Source: Cellulomonas sp. RIT-PI-Y (lineage in GTDB: Bacteria > Actinomycetota > Actinomycetes > Actinomycetales > Cellulomonadaceae). Taken from it: a stretch of 64,000 nt of DNA. Positions within the stretch are counted from its first letter, which is position 1. Every line of letters begins with the position of its first letter. Where the stretch lies: NCBI RefSeq assembly GCF_025642745.1, contig NZ_JANZKP010000001.1:62001-126000 (forward strand). Reading direction: 5' to 3'. Position numbers and translations under genes: made by a program. Positions 24,134-32,840 of this stretch are shown piece after piece. The notes below the pieces were generated by a model that was not told the DNA's origin, did not search any database, and saw only the letters and a program-made list of their open reading frames with translations.

Positions 24134-25320
24134 CCGACACCCTGGCGCACAACTACCACCCGCTGCCGGTCACCCTGACCAGCGGCGAGGGCGCCTGGGT
24201 ACGGGACACCGACGGACGGCCCTACCTGGACCTGCTCGCCGGGTACTCCGCGCTCAACTTCGGACACCGGCATCCGGCGCTGTCCGCCGCGGCACACCGT
24301 CAGCTCGACCGGCTGACCCTGTCCTCGCGGGCCTTCGACCACGACCTGCTGCGTCCGTTCGCCGATGCGCTCTCCGAGCTGGCCCGGCCCGCGGTCGCCG
24401 GCGACGACGCCCCGATGGTCCTGCCGATGAACACGGGGGCGGAGGCGGTCGAGACCGCGATCAAGACCGCGCGCAAGTGGGGACACCGGCGCGGCGTCCC
24501 CGAGGACCGGGGCACCATCGTGGTGGCCGCGGGCAACTTCCACGGCCGGACCACCACCATCGTGTCCTTCAGCACCGATCCCGAGGCCCGGGACGGGTTC
24601 GGCCCGTTCACCCCCGGCTTCCGGGTGGTGCCCTTCGGCGACGTCGAGGCCCTGCGCGCCGCGGTGGACGACACCACCGTCGCGGTGCTGCTGGAGCCGA
24701 TCCAGGGCGAGCAGGGCGTGGTGATGCCGCCCGAGGACTACTGGCCACAGGTCCGCGCGCTCTGCGACGCCACCGGCACCCTGCTGATCGCCGACGAGGT
24801 GCAGTCCGGGCTCGGTCGCACCGGCACCACCTTCGCGCTGGAGCTGTGGGGGGTGCGTGCCGACCTGGTCTCCCTGGGCAAGGCACTCGGCGGTGGCGTG
24901 CTCCCGGTGTCCGCCGTGGTCGGCCGGCCCGACGTGCTGGGCGTGCTCACCGCGGGCACCCACGGCTCGACCTTCGGCGGGAACCCGCTCGCCTGCGCGG
25001 TCGGACTCGCGGTGATCGAGCTGCTGGCCACCGGTGAACCGCAGCGCCGCGCGCAGGTGCTCGGCGAACACCTGCACGGTCGCCTGCGCACTCTGGTCCA
25101 GGGCGGCCTGCTCACCGCGAGCCGCGGGGTCGGGCTGTGGGCGGGGCTCGACGTCGACCCCGCCTGGGGCACCGGACGACGGCTGTGCGAACGGCTCCTG
25201 GACGTCGGCGTGCTGGCCAAGGACACCCACGGGTCGACGATCCGGCTGGCACCACCGCTGGTGATCGAGGCCGAGGACCTGGACCTGGCGCTGGACCGGC
25301 TGACCCAGGTGCTGCGCTAG
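24130..25320 (+). CDS. rocD: Ornithine aminotransferase
   Basis: This PLP-dependent class III aminotransferase of 396 residues converts ornithine and 2-oxoglutarate to glutamate semialdehyde and glutamate. Motifs seen: PMNTGAEAVETAIKTARKWG, GNFHGRTTTIVSFS, LLEPIQGEQGVV, ADEVQSGLGRTGT (PLP Asp) and the Lys in LGKALGGGVLPVSA. The ATG at 24130 overlaps the stop of the upstream arginine-family gene (ATGA), so the two work as one operon that funnels arginine to glutamate or proline. Confidence 0.93.
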   Translation: MTDTLAHNYHPLPVTLTSGEGAWVRDTDGRPYLDLLAGYSALNFGHRHPALSAAAHRQLDRLTLSSRAFDHDLLRPFADALSELARPAVAGDDAPMVLPMNTGAEAVETAIKTARKWGHRRGVPEDRGTIVVAAGNFHGRTTTIVSFSTDPEARDGFGPFTPGFRVVPFGDVEALRAAVDDTTVAVLLEPIQGEQGVVMPPEDYWPQVRALCDATGTLLIADEVQSGLGRTGTTFALELWGVRADLVSLGKALGGGVLPVSAVVGRPDVLGVLTAGTHGSTFGGNPLACAVGLAVIELLATGEPQRRAQVLGEHLHGRLRTLVQGGLLTASRGVGLWAGLDVDPAWGTGRRLCERLLDVGVLAKDTHGSTIRLAPPLVIEAEDLDLALDRLTQVLR

Positions 25321-25393
25321 GCCCAGGACGGTCGGGCCGATCGGCTGGACGGTCATCGCCGACCCCGCCCGCCGTCCTCCGGACGTCACGTGC

Positions 25394-26401
25394 TCAGGAG
25401 AAGACCATCGCGGTGTAGAGGATCCCGTTGATCGTCACCGCGCCGATCGCGACCTGGCTGATCCCCTCCTTGAGGATCCAGGCGCGGTGCGGCGGGGAGT
25501 CCAGGTAGGCCTGGATCATGTAGCCGTCGCTGACGGGCTCGACCCATCCGACGATGTGGTCGTGGCCGGAGTGCCAGATGCTGCCCGCGGCGGCCATCGC
25601 CGCGGCGTGGTCGGCCAGGGAGGACGAGCCGACCACGGTCAGCGTGTTCAACCCGGCGTCGGCCCGGCGCTGGTTCAGCGTGGCGCCCAGGCCACCGATG
25701 CCGTAGGACTGCACGCCGGCCGCCCAGGAGGTCCCGGCGGAGGAGGCAGCGGCGGGCGCGGCGGACGAGACGCGCGGGGCGGACACGGTGCGTTGCCGGG
25801 CGGCCTCGGCCTCGCGGGCTGCCTGTTCGGCGGCCAGCCGGTCCTGTTCGGCCTGCTGCCAGGCGTCCTCGGCCTGCTGGACGGTCCGTCCGGCCTGGAC
25901 CGCCACGATCTGGTCGGCGCGGACCGTGGCGGGGCTGGCACCGGAGCCGAGCCTGGCCAGCGAGTCGTCCAGGGTCTGGGCGGCGGCCTGCAACGCGGCG
26001 AGGTTCTCCGCACCGGCGTGGTCCGCCGCCACCGCGAGCGTGCGCGCCTGATCGGCTGCGGCCTGTGCCTCGGCCAGCGTCGCGGCGCGCAGGTCGTCGC
26101 CGGTCGCCACCATGGCGGCGAGCCGGGTCCGGTCCTGGAAGGCCTGATCGGTCGCGTGGTCCGCCGCCAGCGCCACGGCGCGGTCGTGCGCGGCCTGCCG
26201 GAGCGCGAGCTCACCGGCGTCGTGGTCCAGTTTGACCGCGATGCCGGCGACGAGTGCCAGCACCGGCAGGACGGCGCCGAGCGCGATGGCCGGTCGCCGG
26301 TCGCGACGGCGGGGCGGGGCGGGCACGGCCCGTCCCGTGGTCACCGTGTTGCCCGGGAGATCGTCCGTACGCAGCCGGGCGCGGGGCTCGGTGCTGGTCA
26401 T
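25394..26401 (-). CDS. CAP/SCP-domain protein with coiled-coil stalk
   Basis: The 335-residue envelope protein has a basic cytoplasmic N-terminus, one membrane helix (ALGAVLPVLALVAGIAVKL, about 45-65), a long Ala/Gln/Asp-rich helical stalk (about 70-215) and a C-terminal CAP/SCP domain. That domain shows LNQRRADAGLNTLTV, LADHAAAMAAAGSIWHSGHDH and the closing SPPHRAWILKEGISQVAIGA. CAP domains are extracytoplasmic and functionally diverse. The ATG at 26401 has GGAGGAG upstream; an in-frame start at 26476 is less likely. It converges with rocD. Confidence 0.85.
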   Translation of the reverse strand: MTSTEPRARLRTDDLPGNTVTTGRAVPAPPRRRDRRPAIALGAVLPVLALVAGIAVKLDHDAGELALRQAAHDRAVALAADHATDQAFQDRTRLAAMVATGDDLRAATLAEAQAAADQARTLAVAADHAGAENLAALQAAAQTLDDSLARLGSGASPATVRADQIVAVQAGRTVQQAEDAWQQAEQDRLAAEQAAREAEAARQRTVSAPRVSSAAPAAASSAGTSWAAGVQSYGIGGLGATLNQRRADAGLNTLTVVGSSSLADHAAAMAAAGSIWHSGHDHIVGWVEPVSDGYMIQAYLDSPPHRAWILKEGISQVAIGAVTINGILYTAMVFS

Positions 26402-26546
26402 CCGGCTCTCCTCCTCCGACGGGTGTGCCCCTCTCATCGGCACCCGGATGGGTGAACGTAAGGGATCCGCGACCACCGCGCATCACGGAACCGACCCCGC
26501 CGCTGCCGGTGGTAGGCCCCGCTCCCCACGGTGGCAGGATGCCGCC

Positions 26547-27011
26547 ATGGAGCACCCGCCCGCCCTGGACGCCATCGACCAGGAGATCCTGCGCGCGCTC
26601 GCCGCGGACGCCCGGTCCTCCTACGCCGACCTGGGTGCCACGGTGTCGCTCTCCGCTCCGGCGGTGAAGCGCCGCGTCGACCGGTTGCGGGACCAGGGGG
26701 TGATCCGCGGCTTCACCGTGCGGCTGGATCCGGTGGCCCTGGGCTGGCAGACCGAGGCCTTCATCGAGCTCTTCTGCCAGGGCTCGACGTCCCCGGCGAC
26801 CATGCGGACCGCGGTGGAGAGCTATCCGGAGGTGGTGGCCGCGAGCACGGTGACCGGGGACGTGGATCTGGTCGTGCAGGTCCGCACCCGGGACATGCGG
26901 CACCTGGAGCAGGTGGTGGAGCGGTTCGCGGCGGAACCCTTCGTGGTGCGCACCCGGTCGACCGTGGTGCTCTCCGCACTGCTGCGCCGCCCGGACCTGC
27001 CCGCCGACTGA
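26547..27011 (+). CDS. Lrp/AsnC-family transcriptional regulator
   Basis: This 154-residue protein has an N-terminal winged helix-turn-helix (LDAIDQEILRALAADARSSY, then VSLSAPAVKRRVDRLRDQG) and a C-terminal RAM ligand-binding domain (ASTVTGDVDLVVQVRTRDM). Such factors sense amino acids. Close to the arginine/ornithine operon, it is the natural candidate to bind the CGCAA boxes at 23154-23232, as in the comparable mycobacterial cluster. It is divergent from the CAP-domain gene over 145 bases. Start ATG at 26547. Confidence 0.92.
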   Translation: MEHPPALDAIDQEILRALAADARSSYADLGATVSLSAPAVKRRVDRLRDQGVIRGFTVRLDPVALGWQTEAFIELFCQGSTSPATMRTAVESYPEVVAASTVTGDVDLVVQVRTRDMRHLEQVVERFAAEPFVVRTRSTVVLSALLRRPDLPAD

Positions 27012-27029
27012 CCAGGCGATGACCTGGTC
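27010..27029. terminator. Hairpin between Lrp and USP genes
   Basis: GACCAGG-CGATGA-CCTGGTC is a perfect 7-bp stem with a 6-base loop overlapping the Lrp stop codon, in a 48-base gap between convergent genes. It may serve as a bidirectional terminator. Confidence 0.5.
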
Positions 27030-27059
27030 GGGCGGGATTCTGGTCGGACGACGGGTCGA

Positions 27060-28022
27060 TCAGGCGGTGGCGGTCGCGCCCTCCCCGGCGGCCGAGGCGT
27101 CCTGGCAGCGGTTGGTGACCACCATGACCGGGCAGGCAGCGTGGTGCAGCACCGCCTGGCTGGTGGAGCCGAGCAGCAGTCCGGTGAAACCGCCGCGGCC
27201 CCGCGACCCGACCACGAGCAGGTCGGTCGCGGTGGAGAACTCGGTGAGCAGCTCCGCGCCGGTGCCGTCCAGCACGTGCCGCCGGACGTTCACCCCCGGG
27301 TAGTCGCCCAGCGCCCGGTCGACGACCACGTTCAGGCCCTCGGTCACGTCCGCGAGCACCTGGGTCTGGTCCACCGCCGCCGGCAGCCAGGCCATCACGC
27401 CGGCGCCGGCACCCACCGGCACCCCGGCGACCGCGGTCAGCTCCGCACCCCAGGACACCGACTCCTCGATCGCCTGGCGCAGCGCGAGGTCGGCCTGCGG
27501 CGACCCGTCGACCCCGACCACGATCCGGCGCACGGGCCGCACGACCGGAACCGAGTCGTCCACCGGCACGGCACCGCCGCGGCGCGCGTCGCGCAGCGGG
27601 ACCACCACGGTCGGGCAGTAGGCGTGGGCGGGCAGGGTGCTGGAGACGGTGCCGAGCAGCCGGTCGGCGAACCCGCCCTTGCCGCGGGTGCCGACGACGG
27701 CCAGCGAGGCCTCCCGGGACAGCTCGACCAGAACCGCGGCGGCGTCTCCGGTGGCGACGGTGGTGGTCACCTGGAGGCCGTGCTCCGCGACCCGCTGACC
27801 CGCCTCCGCCAGCACGGCACGCGCACCCTCCTGGATCGCGGTGTCGTCCAGGGCGGCGTAGCCGCCGTCCAGCGAGGCGGCCGCGAAGGACGGCAGGGTG
27901 TACGAACAGACCACGTGCAGTCCTCGACCGCGCACCGTGGCCTCGGCGGCCGCCCAGTCCAGGGCGTGCATGCTCGCCGCCGACCCGTCCACGCCGACCA
28001 GGATCTCCGCGTCACGCTTCAT
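27060..28022 (-). CDS. Tandem universal stress protein
   Basis: The 320-residue protein has two UspA domains. The first (about 1-145) starts EILVGVDGSAASMHALDWA and has the ATP-site VVGTRGKGGFADRLLGTVS. The second (about 165-305) starts RRIVVGVDGSPQADLALRQA and has VVGSRGRGGFTGLLLGSTS. Both keep the G-2x-G-9x-G(S/T) pattern of ATP-binding USPs, as in mycobacterial hypoxia/stress proteins. The start ATG at 28022 (MKRDAEILVG) is chosen because the upstream open frame has no domain similarity. Confidence 0.92.
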   Translation of the reverse strand: MKRDAEILVGVDGSAASMHALDWAAAEATVRGRGLHVVCSYTLPSFAAASLDGGYAALDDTAIQEGARAVLAEAGQRVAEHGLQVTTTVATGDAAAVLVELSREASLAVVGTRGKGGFADRLLGTVSSTLPAHAYCPTVVVPLRDARRGGAVPVDDSVPVVRPVRRIVVGVDGSPQADLALRQAIEESVSWGAELTAVAGVPVGAGAGVMAWLPAAVDQTQVLADVTEGLNVVVDRALGDYPGVNVRRHVLDGTGAELLTEFSTATDLLVVGSRGRGGFTGLLLGSTSQAVLHHAACPVMVVTNRCQDASAAGEGATATA

Positions 28023-28135
28023 GGTTCTCGACCTCCTCGCAGGGACGACCCAAGTGTGCGCCGAGATGGCCTCCGGCGCACCCTCCTCGGGGTGTTCCGT
28101 GGAGATTTCTTGACCCGGGCGTGGCGCGAGCGGGC

Positions 28136-28642
28136 TCACGCCGCCAGATAGGCCGTCCAGGTCGGGTCCTGGGCGAGAGTGCCCCGCAGGAAAGCGGCAG
28201 CCCCACGCGGCGGCCGGGGCTGGACGGTGAGCTCCCAGCCGATCTCGTGCAGCAGGTGATCGGCCTTGCGATGGTTGCACCGACGGCAGGCGGCCACCAC
28301 GTTCTCCCACTCGTGCCGTCCGCCGCGCGAGCGGGGCTGCACGTGGTCGACGGTGTCGGCGCGCAGCCCGCAGTAGGCGCAGCGGTGGTCGTCGCGCTGC
28401 AGGACCGTACGCCGGGTCGGGGGTGTCGGGCGCCGGTGCGGGACGTGCACGTACCGGGTGAGGCAGAGCACCGCGGGCAGCAGCACGGCGGCGTGCTCGG
28501 AGTGCAGGACCAGGCCGGTGGTCTCCAGGACCACGGCCTTGCCGGACAGCACGAGGGTGACGGCGCGCGGCAGGCTGACCACGCACAGCGGCTCGTGACT
28601 GGCATTGAGCAGCAGGGTCCGAGCGGGGGCGGACTGAAGCAC
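28136..28642 (-). CDS. HNH endonuclease
   Basis: This 168-residue HNH nuclease has a C-terminal zinc/metal core: CAYCG, DHVQPRSRGGRHEWENVV (the His-Asn part) and ACRRCNHRKAD. The N-terminal ~75 residues (LLLNASHEPLCVVSLPRAV) match the companion domain seen in many actinobacterial HNH proteins of unknown role. GTG 28642 has AAGGAG six bases upstream. It has no restriction-modification neighbour, so a housekeeping or DNA-repair role is as likely as defence. Confidence 0.85.
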   Translation of the reverse strand: MLQSAPARTLLLNASHEPLCVVSLPRAVTLVLSGKAVVLETTGLVLHSEHAAVLLPAVLCLTRYVHVPHRRPTPPTRRTVLQRDDHRCAYCGLRADTVDHVQPRSRGGRHEWENVVAACRRCNHRKADHLLHEIGWELTVQPRPPRGAAAFLRGTLAQDPTWTAYLAA

Positions 28643-28771
28643 GGCGAACTCCTTGCGAGCGAGGGCCCGCCTGGCTGGCGGGTCCGCTGGGGAGACTGCG
28701 CGATCAGCGTACGCGCACGCCGTGGGCACGCACCCGGTCATTTTCCCGGTGTCGCCGGGGCGGAGACGACG

Positions 28772-28803
28772 ACGGCCCCCGCACCGTGGGGTGCGGGGGC
28801 CGT
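28772..28803 (-). terminator. Terminator after NlpC/P60 gene
   Basis: ACGGCCCCCGCACC (28772-28785) and GGTGCGGGGGCCGT (28790-28803) form a perfect 14-bp stem with a 4-base loop, 15 bases past the NlpC/P60 stop on the leftward strand. Confidence 0.85.
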
Positions 28804-28817
28804 TCGGGTCGGGCGGG

Positions 28818-29579
28818 TCAGCCGATCCGGATGAAGACCGGGTCGCTCTGCCAGATCGCACGGAACTGCACGGTCTTGCCCGGACGCGGGGAGTCGATCT
28901 GCTGGTTGCCACCGGCGTAGATCGCAATGTGCCCCGGGCTCCAGATCAGGTCGCCGGGCTGGGCCTCGGCGGCGGAGATCACGGTGCCGGCAGCCTTGAT
29001 CGCGGAGGAGGTCCGCGGGAGGCTGATGCCGAGCTGCGCGTAGACGTAGGACACGAAGCCGGAGCAGTCGAAGCCGTCCGGGGTGGTGCCACCGGAGACG
29101 TACGGCGTGCCGACGTAGCGGGCGGCGACCTCGAGCACCGCGTTGCCGGCGACCGACTGCGGCACCGCGGCGGCGGCGACCTCGGTCTCGGCGGTGGCGG
29201 TCTCGGTCCGGACCGAGGAACGCGAGGTCGAGGTGACCACGGGCTCCGGCTCGGGCTCCGGCTCCGGCACCACGGCGGTGACGGCGGGGGCCTCGAAGGT
29301 CCACGCGGCGTCGGCCGGGGCGGTCACCTGGGGGGCGGTGTCGAGCACGGCCCGCGCCGAGGCGGTCAGGTTCGTGGTGTCGACCGAACCGAGGGCGGTG
29401 TCGTTGCTCGACGGCGCGGCGGTGGCCGGCACGGCGATCATCGAGACCATCAGGCCGGACGACGCCGCGACGACGGCGGTGCGGCGGCCGGCGCCGGCGA
29501 GGGTGCCGGTCAGCTCGGTCAGGGGGGTGACGGGGCGACGCGCGGAACGGTGCCGGGCGCGTGCAGCAACAGCGGTCAC
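28818..29579 (-). CDS. NlpC/P60 peptidoglycan hydrolase
   Basis: A 253-residue secreted cell-wall hydrolase: an N-terminal export signal (RRTAVVAASSGLMVSMIAVPATAA), a Pro/Glu linker (PEPEPEPEP) and a C-terminal NlpC/P60 domain. The catalytic Cys is in DGFDCSGFVSYVY and the His in PGHIAIYAGG. These enzymes cut D-Glu-mDAP or related peptide bonds during growth and division. GTG start at 29579 with AAGGAG nine bases upstream. Expression is very likely controlled by the c-di-AMP riboswitch that lies directly upstream. Confidence 0.93.
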   Translation of the reverse strand: MTAVAARARHRSARRPVTPLTELTGTLAGAGRRTAVVAASSGLMVSMIAVPATAAPSSNDTALGSVDTTNLTASARAVLDTAPQVTAPADAAWTFEAPAVTAVVPEPEPEPEPVVTSTSRSSVRTETATAETEVAAAAVPQSVAGNAVLEVAARYVGTPYVSGGTTPDGFDCSGFVSYVYAQLGISLPRTSSAIKAAGTVISAAEAQPGDLIWSPGHIAIYAGGNQQIDSPRPGKTVQFRAIWQSDPVFIRIG

Positions 29580-29595
29580 GTACAGCCTCTCCTTG

Positions 29596-29795
29596 TGCCT
29601 ACGAGGTGAGCTGTCGGGTTCGGACTGGAGATGTCCGGCCGCGAGAACCGCCCTGACGGACGCTGCTCGCGGCTTCACCCCAAGGACGCACCATGGCGCC
29701 CGAAGTTGGTTCCCCCGCCCCTGCCGGCGATGTAGTGGACCCCGGACGATGGCAGGGTTCGGCTGGCCATCCGGGGGCTCGTACAGAGGAGGGTT
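29596..29795 (-). promoter_or_regulatory. ydaO-yuaA (cyclic di-AMP) riboswitch
   Basis: The leader of the NlpC/P60 gene carries the conserved ydaO blocks in order, read leftward: a first stem with GCCGAACCC, GGGGGAACCAACTTCGGGC, TTGGGGTGAAGCCG, and the closing CCGAACCCGACAGCTC plus ACCTCGTAGGC. This class binds c-di-AMP and commonly shuts off cell-wall hydrolase and resuscitation-factor genes in actinobacteria. The element ends about 17 bases before the GTG start. End points are approximate. Confidence 0.88.
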
Positions 29796-29811
29796 CCGAC
29801 GAGCAGGACTG

Positions 29812-29841
29812 ACCGTACCCGACCCCCGCGGCGATTGTCAC
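29812..29841 (-). promoter_or_regulatory. Promoter for the riboswitch-NlpC transcript
   Basis: On the leftward strand GTGACA (29836-29841) and TACGGT (29812-29817) are 18 bases apart, just upstream of the riboswitch. This is a fair match to an actinobacterial housekeeping promoter. Confidence 0.55.
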
Positions 29842-29961
29842 GTTCCGGTCACGGTCCGTTTCCTCCCCTGTCGCGGAGAGCGTCGGTGCACCCCTGACAC
29901 GACAGCACCGCGGCGCAGGTCAGGGACCCGCACCGCGGTGCGGCACACGTTCGGGTGAACG

Positions 29962-30660
29962 TCAGGCCGTGGCGAGGAACACGTGCCGGGCGATGTCGTC
30001 GGGCAGGTCCAGCACCGCGTCGGCGCCCGGCGTCCCCAGGGTGATGACCCCACGGCCCCGGGTGGCGGTCACCTCGTGTCCGGGCAGCAGGCCGAGGTCG
30101 GCCATCCGCCCGAGCAGCTCGACGTCGGTCTGCAGCGGCTCACCGAGCCGGGACAGCGTGCCGGTGATCGTGCCGTCCGAGCGCTCGATCAGGTGCACCA
30201 CCGAGTCCACGCCCTCCAGGAAGGTCACCGGGGCGGCGGGCTCGCCGATCTCGGGCAGGCCGGGGATCGGGTTCCCGTAGGGGTCGAAGGTCGGATGGCC
30301 GAGCAGATCGGCGAGCCGTTGCTCCACCCGCTCGCTCATCACGTGCTCCCAGCGGCAGGCCTCCTCGTGCACGAACTGCCAGTCGAGCTTGACCACGTCG
30401 GTCAGCAGCCGCTCGGCCAGGCGGTGCTTGCGCATCACCTGGGTGGCCTTGTGCGCCCCGGCGTCGGTCAGCTCCAGGTGCCGGTCCCCGGACACGATGA
30501 CCAGACCGTCCCGCTCCATCCGGGCCACGGTCTGGGAGACCGTCGGCCCGCTGTGGCCGAGACGCTCGGCGATCCGGGCCCGCAGCGGGGTGATGCCCTC
30601 CTCGGACAGCTCGTAGATCGTCTTGAGGTACATCTCGGTGGTATCGATCAGGTCACTCAC
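29962..30660 (-). CDS. DtxR/IdeR-family metal-dependent repressor
   Basis: The 232-residue regulator has three parts: the DNA-binding winged helix (TEMYLKTIYELSEEGITPLR, GHSGPTVSQTVARMERDGL), the dimer/metal domain (HRLAERLLTDVVKLDWQFVHEEACRWEHVMSE, with metal-site Cys/His/Glu residues) and a C-terminal SH3-like FeoA domain. This is the full-length IdeR/DtxR layout, which senses Fe(II) (MntR forms sense Mn). GTG start at 30660. Its target genes are not evident here. It is divergent from serC over about 96 bases. Confidence 0.92.
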   Translation of the reverse strand: MSDLIDTTEMYLKTIYELSEEGITPLRARIAERLGHSGPTVSQTVARMERDGLVIVSGDRHLELTDAGAHKATQVMRKHRLAERLLTDVVKLDWQFVHEEACRWEHVMSERVEQRLADLLGHPTFDPYGNPIPGLPEIGEPAAPVTFLEGVDSVVHLIERSDGTITGTLSRLGEPLQTDVELLGRMADLGLLPGHEVTATRGRGVITLGTPGADAVLDLPDDIARHVFLATA

Positions 30661-30747
30661 GCCCGTGCCTTCCTGTCATGCCCGCGCTGCGCAGTCGTCC
30701 GTCCACAGGCTAGTTGGTCCGTCCAGTGGATGCGGCGGTGTGAGTAG

Positions 30748-31893
<1,146 letters not shown>

Positions 31894-31896
31894 GCG

Positions 31897-32715
31897 TCAG
31901 TCCTCGACCCGCGTCCGTCGGCGAGCGAGCAGCCGGACCGCGATCAGCGTGAGCACCCCGGCCCCCAGCAGGAGACCGGCGGCGCGCAGTTCGGGCGAGG
32001 GGTCCACGCCGGTGGCCGCGAGGACGCCGGAGCGGAAGGCCGCCCGGTGCGCGGCCTGGGTGACCTCCCTGACCGCGGTGGAGTCCCCCGCGGCGAGCAC
32101 GCCGCTGCGATAGGTCGGCTGGTCGATCACCGGGGTGGCGGGCAGCGTGGCATCGACCCCGCCGGAGGCGCCCAGGATCAGCTCCGGGTTGGAGCAGCTC
32201 GCCGACTCGGGCGGATACACCACGACCTCGGTCGCACTCGGGTTGACCTCGAACAACAGGGTCACGCTGGGCCGCACCCAGTCGTACTCGTCACCCTCGG
32301 TGAAACTGCCGTCCGGCTGCCGGGTCCAGCCCGGCCAGTCCACGACCGCCCCGTCCTCGATCACGGTGCCCGGCCACAGCACGCTGCCGGACAGCGGCAG
32401 TCCGGTCTCGACCACCTCCGCGCCGGTCGGGTTCTGCCAGGTGATCGTGACGGAGGTGTCCGGGCTGCCCTCCGGCTCGACCGCGTACTGCAGGGTCGGC
32501 GCACCACCGACGCAGGCGGACTGCGCCTGTTGCACCAGGAGCTGACACGCCCCGCTGGGCGCGTAGCCGTCGATGGGCTGGGCGCAGGCGGTGGTGTCGA
32601 CGGCGACGGGATCGGCCGGCGCGGCGGAGGCGGTCTGGACGAAAGCGGGGGCGACCAGCAGCAGCCCCGTGGTGAGCAGTGCGGCGATCATCGAGGTGAT
32701 CCGACGGTGCGACAT
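31897..32715 (-). CDS. Secreted protein with LAATG sortase signal
   Basis: A 272-residue exported protein: a signal peptide (SMIAALLTTGLLLVAPAFVQTASA, cleaved near 32), about 190 outside residues of unknown fold with several Cys (ACAQP, GACQ, SACVGG, SCSNPE), then LAATG, a hydrophobic helix (GLLLGAGVLTLIAVRLLA) and a basic RRRTR tail. LAxTG is the motif used by actinobacterial class E sortases, so the protein is probably wall-anchored. RSGVLAA occurs twice before the anchor. ATG 32715 has GAGGAGGGG upstream. The outer part has no family I recognise. Confidence 0.75.
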   Translation of the reverse strand: MSHRRITSMIAALLTTGLLLVAPAFVQTASAAPADPVAVDTTACAQPIDGYAPSGACQLLVQQAQSACVGGAPTLQYAVEPEGSPDTSVTITWQNPTGAEVVETGLPLSGSVLWPGTVIEDGAVVDWPGWTRQPDGSFTEGDEYDWVRPSVTLLFEVNPSATEVVVYPPESASCSNPELILGASGGVDATLPATPVIDQPTYRSGVLAAGDSTAVREVTQAAHRAAFRSGVLAATGVDPSPELRAAGLLLGAGVLTLIAVRLLARRRTRVED

Positions 32716-32840
32716 GGAGCCCCCTCCTCGTCTCCGGCGGCGTCGCCGGGTTCGCTGATTCAGACAAATCGGACATTTCTCTCACCGACTGTACGCCTCT
32801 CCCACGCCGTCACCGCGACGTCGAGCGGGTGAGATGGGTG

